From: Burkholderiales bacterium
GTDB taxonomy: Bacteria; Pseudomonadota; Gammaproteobacteria; Burkholderiales; Usitatibacteraceae
Length of the DNA stretch: 42,523 bases
Assembly (NCBI GenBank): GCA_026125445.1
Contig: JAHCLE010000008.1
Span: forward strand, 1 to 42,523
Reading direction: 5' to 3'
Numbering within the stretch: the stretch's first letter is position 1; each line of letters opens with the position of its first letter. Below are positions 31,782 to 39,311 of the stretch, piece by piece. The notes under the pieces were generated by a model. It was not told the origin of the DNA. It did not search any database and saw only the letters and a program-made list of their open reading frames with translations. A program made the translations under genes and the position numbers.

Positions 31782-34522
31782 TAGCGTGGTGCCTCTTTAC
31801 AGAAACGAAGGAAGTCAGCCAGTCGTTTCGACTCGTTGATTTCGTCGTGGGGCACCAGCAGATACTTCCATTTTTTGGACCCGACGGTGGCGGCGTAGTC
31901 GGATGCATGCTCGCACCACTGTGCAGCCGCGGCCGCTTTGGCCAGAACCTCCTCGGAGTTGATGTCGACGCGTGCCTTGGTTTCCACCATGAAGATAGTG
32001 GCTTCCGTTTCGGCAACGAAGTCGGGGATGTACTCTGGTTGCTCAACGCCGAGCTTGTAGTAGATCTGGAACTGCCCCTTTGCGGGCTTGAACCACTTCA
32101 GTGCATCGCGCTCCAGGATGATGGCGAAGCGCCGTTCGGTATCCGAGTCGAACTTCAGCAGCGGATACAGGCAGCGAGCGAATCCGCCGAATAGCATCTG
32201 CTTGATGCGGCTGGTTTCCGTCACAGTCTCCCGAAAGTGGTGCGCAATGTGGCCTGCCGCGGCAGTGTAGTTGCACGGCTTGAGCTCGGTGAACCCGCGA
32301 CTGACCTGCACCTCGTACTCCGTCGCCTCTTCCCAGAAATGGGCCATCATCTGCGCGTGTATTTCTCGTGCGATCAAGTGGCGGTCACGATCGAGAACGC
32401 TGATTGCCTCGTCGTCAGATAAGTAACCGCGCAAGTGCTGGACCATCTGGCTTGCGAGGTCGTAGAGGAGTTCGGCGTGTGTGAAGTAATCGATGTCGTC
32501 GAAATCCACTAGAGCGTGGACGATGTAGTCTTCTAGGCGCTGTTCCTTCAGCCCAACCTCCGCGGCCAGGGTGAACTGCTCGTTGGTGCGCAGCATCTGA
32601 CCGACAATCTCGCGCTGGCCAGGTTGGAGATGGAGCTGGCTCACATCCAGCTTGAAGGCGTGGAAGCCTGTGGTGACCTCGCCGGTCGGCACTACGGCGA
32701 TGCGCGGGATGTCGATGGTCTGCTGCACCACGATTTCTGTTGTCTTAGCCACCACCGCGGACAGGTTAAGTGCGGGGATTGCTTCATCCACGCCCGCCAG
32801 CAAGTCGTCCTGCAACGGCTTCAGCCGCTCCGCCACCTCCGCAAGAATTTCCTTTTGCACTTGGGGTTTCAGGAGCGCGCTGCTGGTGGGCACTAGGTCC
32901 CGCTTGACTTCGTACTCTCCGATGACGTCCATGACCACACGCGCGGCCTGCTTCTCCACCTCCGTGGTGAATACCGACTTTGGCGCGGCAACTTTTGCTC
33001 CATTGTCAGGGGCTGAAGCTCCTGTGACCACGATCGATGCCTCTGTAAAACCGAGAAGTGCTGATGCCCCTGATTCGACCTGGACGCTGACTTTCTTGTC
33101 GTCGGGGCTCGGCACATCAAGGATGACTTGCTTCAAGCGAATCGGCGAGTCGCCGCGATTGGCCTCGTCGATGACTTCCTGGAATTTGTCGTGTGCGACA
33201 ATGTTCAAGCGATCTACCGACGCGACGCCTGTGCGTTTGCCGTAAGGCAGGCGCAGACCGCGCCCGATGGACTGCTCGATCAGAGTGCGGGCATTGGCCG
33301 CACGCAGCGGAACGATCGTGTAGAGGTTAGTCACGTCCCAACCTTCTTTGAGCATGTTGACGTGAATCACGATCTCAGTTGGCTCATCCACGCTCTCCAC
33401 GGCCAATAGTCGAGTGATCATCTCCTCCTCTTCCTCGCCAGTACGGCTGGAATCGACCTGAATCACCTTGCCCTGATAGCGCCCTTCGTAGAAGGCTTCG
33501 GATTCCAGAAGCGCCGCGAGTTGCCCTGCGTGCGTGGTATCGCGAGCAATGACGAGCACGAAGGGTTTGACCGGCTTGACGCCGTTCTCGCGGGCGTAGG
33601 TGAGCAGCTCGACCTTGGTGATTTCGTGCAAACGCACGCCGTCTTCCAGCTTGATTTTCTCGATCTCCTCGGACGAGTGGCCCTTGGCGTCGAAGTTGCG
33701 TTGGGTGACTACCGCAGGCTCCTTGACGAAACCATCCTCCATCGCCCGCGCGAGCGGGTAGTCCATCACGACGTTCTTAAACGGCACCGGCCCTCGGGTG
33801 GACTCAACGAATGGTGTCGCCGTCACTTCTAAACCGAACAGCGGCTTTAGCTCATTGATAGAGCGCACCCCAGCGCTCGCCCGGTAGCGGTGCGATTCGT
33901 CCATCAGCAGTACGAGGTCTCGCAAGTTCGCGAGATGGTTGAAGTAGCTGTCGCCCAGCACTTCCTTCATTCGCTTGATGCGCGGCTCTTTGCCACCGCG
34001 GACCTCGGAGTTAATCTTCGATATGTTGAAGATATTGATGCGCACGTCGTGAGCGAAGCCCATCGATTGCTCATCCACTACCGCGCCGGTCTGGTCGTAG
34101 GTGTCACCAGTAATTATTAGCGGCGGTTGCTGTGCGAATTCGGCAATCCCCTTGAAAACGTACTTCGGCGTGTTACGCGTGAAGTCTGTGATGAGTTTGT
34201 TGTAGATCGTTAGGTTGGGGGCGAGCACGAAGTAGTTGTTAATTCCGTGCGCCAGATGCAGGTAGGCGATGAAGGCTCCCATCAGGCGCGTCTTGCCCAC
34301 GCCCGTGGCCAGCGCGAAGCACAGCGACGGAAATTCGCGCTCGAAGTCCTCCAGCGTACTGAACTCGGCCTTCAGCGTGGAGAGAATCGCCGAGACATCG
34401 CGCTCGTGGCCCAAGAGTTCGGGCGCAGCATCGAGCGCGCGAACTAGTTTGGTGAGCGATTCCGCCTGGGGCGGACGAAGAGACAAACGACCGCTGACGG
34501 CATGCAGAACGCGGGCGTTCAC
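31781..34522 (-). CDS. res: Type III-like restriction enzyme Res subunit (helicase-nuclease)
   Basis: A 913-residue superfamily 2 translocase with a C-terminal nuclease. Walker A ATGVGKT (residues 72-78), the DESH box (208-211) and motif III VTATPF are intact; helicase motif VI is QSIGRGLRLPYG. Near the C-terminus PDFVAETEATIFMVETKA is a PD-(D/E)XK site, as in type III Res proteins. It should act with the Mod protein encoded just upstream, moving along or sliding on DNA between unmethylated sites before cutting. The start is GTG at 34522, overlapping the mod stop (TAGTG). Confidence 0.88.
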   Translation of the reverse strand: MNARVLHAVSGRLSLRPPQAESLTKLVRALDAAPELLGHERDVSAILSTLKAEFSTLEDFEREFPSLCFALATGVGKTRLMGAFIAYLHLAHGINNYFVLAPNLTIYNKLITDFTRNTPKYVFKGIAEFAQQPPLIITGDTYDQTGAVVDEQSMGFAHDVRINIFNISKINSEVRGGKEPRIKRMKEVLGDSYFNHLANLRDLVLLMDESHRYRASAGVRSINELKPLFGLEVTATPFVESTRGPVPFKNVVMDYPLARAMEDGFVKEPAVVTQRNFDAKGHSSEEIEKIKLEDGVRLHEITKVELLTYARENGVKPVKPFVLVIARDTTHAGQLAALLESEAFYEGRYQGKVIQVDSSRTGEEEEEMITRLLAVESVDEPTEIVIHVNMLKEGWDVTNLYTIVPLRAANARTLIEQSIGRGLRLPYGKRTGVASVDRLNIVAHDKFQEVIDEANRGDSPIRLKQVILDVPSPDDKKVSVQVESGASALLGFTEASIVVTGASAPDNGAKVAAPKSVFTTEVEKQAARVVMDVIGEYEVKRDLVPTSSALLKPQVQKEILAEVAERLKPLQDDLLAGVDEAIPALNLSAVVAKTTEIVVQQTIDIPRIAVVPTGEVTTGFHAFKLDVSQLHLQPGQREIVGQMLRTNEQFTLAAEVGLKEQRLEDYIVHALVDFDDIDYFTHAELLYDLASQMVQHLRGYLSDDEAISVLDRDRHLIAREIHAQMMAHFWEEATEYEVQVSRGFTELKPCNYTAAAGHIAHHFRETVTETSRIKQMLFGGFARCLYPLLKFDSDTERRFAIILERDALKWFKPAKGQFQIYYKLGVEQPEYIPDFVAETEATIFMVETKARVDINSEEVLAKAAAAAQWCEHASDYAATVGSKKWKYLLVPHDEINESKRLADFLRFCKEAPR

Positions 34523-36225
34523 TATTCGTTCTCCCCAAATAGGCCGCCTTGTCCCGTGTTGGCGGGGGCCGCCTTCTTGTTCTTGGCGTTCGTTATGCTA
34601 TTGCCCGAGACCATAGGTTCGGCCTGCTCAATTTCCGCCATCGGCAGGTTGATCACATTGAGACTGTAATCGTCACGACCCCAATGGCAGCGGGCGAGCA
34701 CCATCTTCGGAATCTTCTTCAGCGTCAGGTTCGTCCAGCGTTCCGTCGCGCTGGCCGCCGTGAGTCCGTGGAAAGCGGCGCAGCAGACCAACAGGCTTTG
34801 CTCTGTGCCGACCTCATCGGACAGCGCTTGCAGCTGCTCAGCGGACAGGTTCTGCGTTGTGACGTAGATGAAATCGCGCTCGCTGGAGTTGCCGTGCTGC
34901 CACCAGTGCGTTTCCGAGGGTGCGTAGTTGAAGCCTTCCAGCTTCGCCAACGCCTCGGCCAGCATCGCTGCGTTGTACTCTGGATTGATGACTGGGTTGC
35001 CCCAGCGGTCGTTCACGATCAGCGTGGGCGCGAGCCGGTAGTACCGGAAGCCTCCGCCGCCGTTCCATCCAACGGTTTCGGTGATGCCGCCCTTGTCCTC
35101 GCCGTCGATGACCTTCTTCAGGCGCGGGATGATGTGGGTGTGACAGTGCTCCCCCAGTTCCACCATGATCCAACGCCGGCCCATCTTGTGCGCGACCGCG
35201 CCGGTTGTGCCGGAACCGGCGAAGGAATCAAGGACGAGATTTCCTGGGTTTGTTGCCAGGTGAAGAATTCGATGGATTAGTCGCTCTGGCTTAGGCGTGT
35301 CAAATACTGTCTCGGCCTCAATCTGAAGGATTTCCTTCTTGGCCTCTTGGTTATTCCCAACTTCGGTGTGGAACCAAATTGACTGAGGGGTAACTCCTCC
35401 GTCCATTTCGCTAAGGTATTTCTTCAGGCGCGGTAGGTTGTTCCCCTTCGAGCCGAACCAGAGTCGACCGTCTTTCTTAAGTTTCTCAATATTCTCCTTT
35501 GGCCGGCTCCAACTACGCCCTTTGGCCGGAAATACTGTCTTTCCTGAAGGAGTGACAAGTCCCCAGTAATCACGATCCCGATGCTCTGCACGAGTAAGGT
35601 CAGTCGCTGTCCAAGGCCCTTTCGGATCGTTGTCTGGATTCTTATACCTTTCATCCATTTCGGCTGAGCGAGGTAGGGCGTTGGGAAACCAACGAGTCTT
35701 GTCTAGCGCGTAGCAGAGTACGTGGTCATGGCTATTACTAATCCATTTGGCATCGTTTTGCGGAGAGAACTTCTTCTGCCAGATCACGTTGGAGACAAAA
35801 TTGTCTCGTCCGAATACCTCATCGCATAGCACCTTAAGATAATGGGCTTCATTGTCGTCAATCGTGATCCACAGCGAACCGTCGTCTGCCAGAAGTCGCT
35901 TGATGATCTCCAGCCTGTCGCGCATCAATCCCAGCCAGATCGAATGTTCCAACCCGTCGTCGTAATGCGTAAAGGCGCTGCCGGTGTTATATGGTGGATC
36001 GATGAACACGCACTTCACCTTCCCCGAATACTCGTGCTCCAGCGCCTTCAAGGCCAGCAGATTGTCGCCGAAGATAAGCACGTTATCGAAGATGTCGTCG
36101 TCGGCCACACGGTGCGTGGCGTGATAGGACTTCTCCGGATCTTCGAGCAGGATGCGCGGCTCGAGCTTAGGCCGCTTCTCCTTCCCGATCCAGGTGAGTT
36201 CCAGTTTCTGCTTGATTCCGTTCAT
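34522..36225 (-). CDS. mod: Type III-like adenine-specific DNA methyltransferase (Mod)
   Basis: A 567-residue beta-class N6-adenine methyltransferase. The catalytic DPPY (residues 76-79, FIDPPYNTGSAF) comes before the cofactor motif FAGSGT (335-340), the order used by type III Mod proteins. The region between, about residues 140-320, should be the target-recognition part; its DNA is visibly poorer in G+C than either side, which suggests exchange by recombination. The specificity cannot be read. Its ATG overlaps the stop of the upstream ATPase gene by one base (TAATG) and its stop overlaps the res start. Confidence 0.88.
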   Translation of the reverse strand: MNGIKQKLELTWIGKEKRPKLEPRILLEDPEKSYHATHRVADDDIFDNVLIFGDNLLALKALEHEYSGKVKCVFIDPPYNTGSAFTHYDDGLEHSIWLGLMRDRLEIIKRLLADDGSLWITIDDNEAHYLKVLCDEVFGRDNFVSNVIWQKKFSPQNDAKWISNSHDHVLCYALDKTRWFPNALPRSAEMDERYKNPDNDPKGPWTATDLTRAEHRDRDYWGLVTPSGKTVFPAKGRSWSRPKENIEKLKKDGRLWFGSKGNNLPRLKKYLSEMDGGVTPQSIWFHTEVGNNQEAKKEILQIEAETVFDTPKPERLIHRILHLATNPGNLVLDSFAGSGTTGAVAHKMGRRWIMVELGEHCHTHIIPRLKKVIDGEDKGGITETVGWNGGGGFRYYRLAPTLIVNDRWGNPVINPEYNAAMLAEALAKLEGFNYAPSETHWWQHGNSSERDFIYVTTQNLSAEQLQALSDEVGTEQSLLVCCAAFHGLTAASATERWTNLTLKKIPKMVLARCHWGRDDYSLNVINLPMAEIEQAEPMVSGNSITNAKNKKAAPANTGQGGLFGENE

Positions 36226-39200
36226 TAGTGGTACTTCCCCGAACGATTCGCAAACGCGGGCTTTGTGCCTTCCAGTACGGTCACAACGGCGTCGTTGAGG
36301 CCGGTGTCTTCGATCGCCCCTGAGTCGTAATTGATGCTGGAGTCCGATGCTCGATCGAACCTCGCATGAACAATCTGCTCTGCATCACACACAACCGCCA
36401 AATTGGGGTTGTGTGTGACCATGATGATCTGCCGCTGCTTTTTAGCTTCCGACAAGACGGGCACGAGCAGGCGGAACACCGTTTCGTTATCAAGGTTCTC
36501 TTCTGGCTGATCTAGGATGATGGGCGTCTTTCCTTTGTCCACGAGCAAGTAGAAGATTAATAGTAGTGCGCCACGCTGCCCGGGAGAGAGTTGCTCGATC
36601 TGCGTGTCTTGGAACAGCAAGGTGTATCGCGGCTCAAGGAAGTTCAGACCGAAGATCAGGTCATACACTGTCGCTGCGGACTGTCCCTTTTTCACCAGGT
36701 TGAAGATGCCAGCAGGCGACCCGGAAGCTCTGGCGGCTTCCAAAACCTTCTCCTGCAAGGCACCAACGAAGGCCAGTGCCCCGCTTCTGGTGTTCGGGTC
36801 ATGACTGTCGAACAGCTTTCGGATTGTCGAAAAAGCCTCGTCCTGCCCACGGAAGTCGCCCCAGGTCTGCTTTATCAAGGCGAACAACTGAACCGCGATG
36901 GCATCCGCAGATGCCACAAGAGTCGCTTGGAATTGCAGCCTGTAGTCTTCCCGTATCAGGTTGTTCTTCTTGATCAAGTCCTGTACAGGTTTGAACAGTT
37001 CCGCACGCGCCCTTCGCTGAGCATCGAGCGTGTCGAATATTTCACCTGACAACTGCAATCGCTTTGCTTCCAACTCCTTGAGCAGGTCAGGCAACGCCTG
37101 GATCTGCGCAATACGTGTCTCTAGGCCAACCTTCGACTCCGGCTCGATGGGTGAGCCAATCAGTTCGTTCCGCCTCCTGTTCCATTCGGCAAGCTGACGC
37201 TGGTAGGACTCGAACTGTTGCTGCGGCGCGTTCAGCTTCGCGGTGAACCCTTGCTGCGTCTCCGTGTAGGTCTTCACGTCTTCAGCCAACTGCTGGGACT
37301 CGGTCGTGAACTCGTTTTGCTTCGTCGTGAGTTCAGCTGATCTCTTGTCGAGAGCACTTGCGTTGATGTCGATGGCTGCAAGATCGGACCAAGCGAATCC
37401 AAGTAGCTTGAGGTCATCGGACACTATTTTCTGTGCTTGGTCAAAGTTCCGCTGGAGCAACCTCAACTGCTCACGAATGTTGGCTATCGCCTTCTGCCGC
37501 TTGGCTAGCTCGGTGGTCTCGCCGGCGATCTCTTGCGTGCGCCTTTTCGCAGCTTCTAAATGCTGACTGACCGCTGCCAAGCCTTCCGCAGCCTGTTTCT
37601 GCTCGGGGCTCAACGCTTCTGTGGGCGCAGCAACCTCCGCTGGCTTTAGCTTGTCATGTTCTTCAATCTGCTTGCCCTTAAGCAGAAGCAGGTCGGTGAG
37701 CTTCTTCAGCTCTATGGGCTGAAGCTGCTCTTCGATACGCACGATTGATGCGTTGGCCGAGCCCAGCTCCTTTCGATACTCACCTAATCGGTTCCTGAGC
37801 GACTGCTCCTGCTGTTCCGTAAGTTGATCAAAGTCGAGTGCGCCCAACCTCATGTCTTCACTCGCGTGAGAGAAGATCACCGACTGCAGTTCCTTCTCGA
37901 AAGCATCCGACTTGCCCGACACGTGCTCGTTGCAAAGCTCTTCGAAGTAGTGCTGTGGAATGTAGCGAACAAGCTCTGCCTTCTCGTCGGATGGGAGCTC
38001 GTTGAGAGGTCGTGTTTCGGTACTCTCGTCGCACCAGGTCAGCGTCCCGGTGAAGTGTCGTGCGGGTTCGCCGGTCTTTCCTAGAAAGCGGTCCCGCCGG
38101 AGAAAGCTGAAGTGCTTGGATTGTCTGGAATTTCCAAGCGTCGCGATGACATCGGCCAACGCGCTTTTCCCGCTTCCCTTGTTCCCGATGATGGCAACAA
38201 GGTCGGGGTTCAACGGGATGTCGCAACCGTGGAGCCATTGCCCTACACCGGCTTTGTCTCCAGTCTTGGTGATTTCAATGGATTCGATGTAGTAGGTCTT
38301 GTTGGACTCGACTTCCTGCACCTTTGGTGGTTTGTCACCAATGTAAGAGCGCTTTGCCGGCTCAAGAATGGATTGTTTGAGGCCGCGGAACGTCGGGGCG
38401 GCCTTGATCCACGTCTTCTTGCCAGACGGGAAGTCGCCATAGCCCCGCTTGTCGTCGCTGCCCGCGACTCCAACGAAACAATGTGCGTCACTCCCAGCAA
38501 CCACAAGCCTGGGGATGCCTTTCAATCCGTGCTTGAAGTTCTCGATCCATGCATGGTTCGTCGGCGTTTTCTCACATAAAAAGGCCGTTCTCAGTTCCCG
38601 ATTCCGCGACTCGAAGATAGGGGAAGATTCGAATAGCCCGAGAAAGTACGAGTAGTGTTGTTCCCACTTCACCTCGGCGAGCCCATCGCTCGTGTCGTAA
38701 GGCATGAACCCGATTGCCAGCCCATCCGGGACGCTCGAGATGGCTTGCTTGTAGCTTTCGGTCTTTACTTCTGCCAACTTGTAGCCGGCTAACAGTGCAT
38801 CTGCATAGTCGCTCTCGACCACATCCTTCTTATGCCCTTTCTTTGCCAACATATCGGCGGCGGTTGCGCGTGCCAGATCGACTAGTGCATCTTTGGAAAC
38901 AGACCGGTCCAGGCGCTCAATTTTGAGGTTTGCTAGGAAGTCTTTTAGATGCTGATCACAGATCTCGTCCGAGAAGATGACATGGGCATTAAGCCGTCTT
39001 TCAGTGGGCGCGGACAACCGCAACTCAATTCCCGGAAAAACTTTCTTTGTTAATTTCGGCGCATCCGTCTCAGAAAGACGCTGCTTCAGCGCAAACCAGC
39101 CATCAAAGGTCCAGTAGTCCATGATGGCGAAGACCGCGGGTTCCGCCTTATTCATGGTCTCGATCATTTCATCGACCAGCTTCTTGGTTTGGGTAGATGA

Positions 39201-39311
39201 CAGATCGCCGTCAAACCTCTGTCCTTGCCAGTGGAATGAGGCAGGCGTATGGACATGCAGGTCCCATTGCCGCCAAATGGCTCCTCTCGCGAGTTCTCTC
39301 TTCGTCGTCAT
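36225..39311 (-). CDS. PHP-domain plus SMC-like ATPase (TrlF/PplA-like defence protein)
   Basis: A 1,028-residue two-part protein. The N-terminal 330 residues form a PHP phosphoesterase domain: HVH at 19-21 (WDLHVHTPAS), FPGIELRLS near 92-100, NAHVIFSD near 109 and AGSDAHCF at 272-279 keep the metal-binding pattern. Walker A GNKGSGKS is at about 376-383, a long coiled coil spans roughly 480-830, and an ABC-type signature QLSPGQRGALLL and Walker B ILDQPEENLDN lie near the C-terminus. PHP-ATPases of this layout include the Ppl defence system and proteins named TrlF. The ATG at 39311 overlaps the helicase TGA (ATGA) and has a GGGAG site; a GTG at 39323 would add four residues. Confidence 0.85.
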   Translation of the reverse strand: MTTKRELARGAIWRQWDLHVHTPASFHWQGQRFDGDLSSTQTKKLVDEMIETMNKAEPAVFAIMDYWTFDGWFALKQRLSETDAPKLTKKVFPGIELRLSAPTERRLNAHVIFSDEICDQHLKDFLANLKIERLDRSVSKDALVDLARATAADMLAKKGHKKDVVESDYADALLAGYKLAEVKTESYKQAISSVPDGLAIGFMPYDTSDGLAEVKWEQHYSYFLGLFESSPIFESRNRELRTAFLCEKTPTNHAWIENFKHGLKGIPRLVVAGSDAHCFVGVAGSDDKRGYGDFPSGKKTWIKAAPTFRGLKQSILEPAKRSYIGDKPPKVQEVESNKTYYIESIEITKTGDKAGVGQWLHGCDIPLNPDLVAIIGNKGSGKSALADVIATLGNSRQSKHFSFLRRDRFLGKTGEPARHFTGTLTWCDESTETRPLNELPSDEKAELVRYIPQHYFEELCNEHVSGKSDAFEKELQSVIFSHASEDMRLGALDFDQLTEQQEQSLRNRLGEYRKELGSANASIVRIEEQLQPIELKKLTDLLLLKGKQIEEHDKLKPAEVAAPTEALSPEQKQAAEGLAAVSQHLEAAKRRTQEIAGETTELAKRQKAIANIREQLRLLQRNFDQAQKIVSDDLKLLGFAWSDLAAIDINASALDKRSAELTTKQNEFTTESQQLAEDVKTYTETQQGFTAKLNAPQQQFESYQRQLAEWNRRRNELIGSPIEPESKVGLETRIAQIQALPDLLKELEAKRLQLSGEIFDTLDAQRRARAELFKPVQDLIKKNNLIREDYRLQFQATLVASADAIAVQLFALIKQTWGDFRGQDEAFSTIRKLFDSHDPNTRSGALAFVGALQEKVLEAARASGSPAGIFNLVKKGQSAATVYDLIFGLNFLEPRYTLLFQDTQIEQLSPGQRGALLLIFYLLVDKGKTPIILDQPEENLDNETVFRLLVPVLSEAKKQRQIIMVTHNPNLAVVCDAEQIVHARFDRASDSSINYDSGAIEDTGLNDAVVTVLEGTKPAFANRSGKYH

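Noticed and set aside
31732-32046. An overlapping 104-codon frame across the end of res
   Set aside because: It lies mostly inside res in another frame, has Ser/Pro/Arg-rich composition and no domain; the coupled 43-codon frame fits better.
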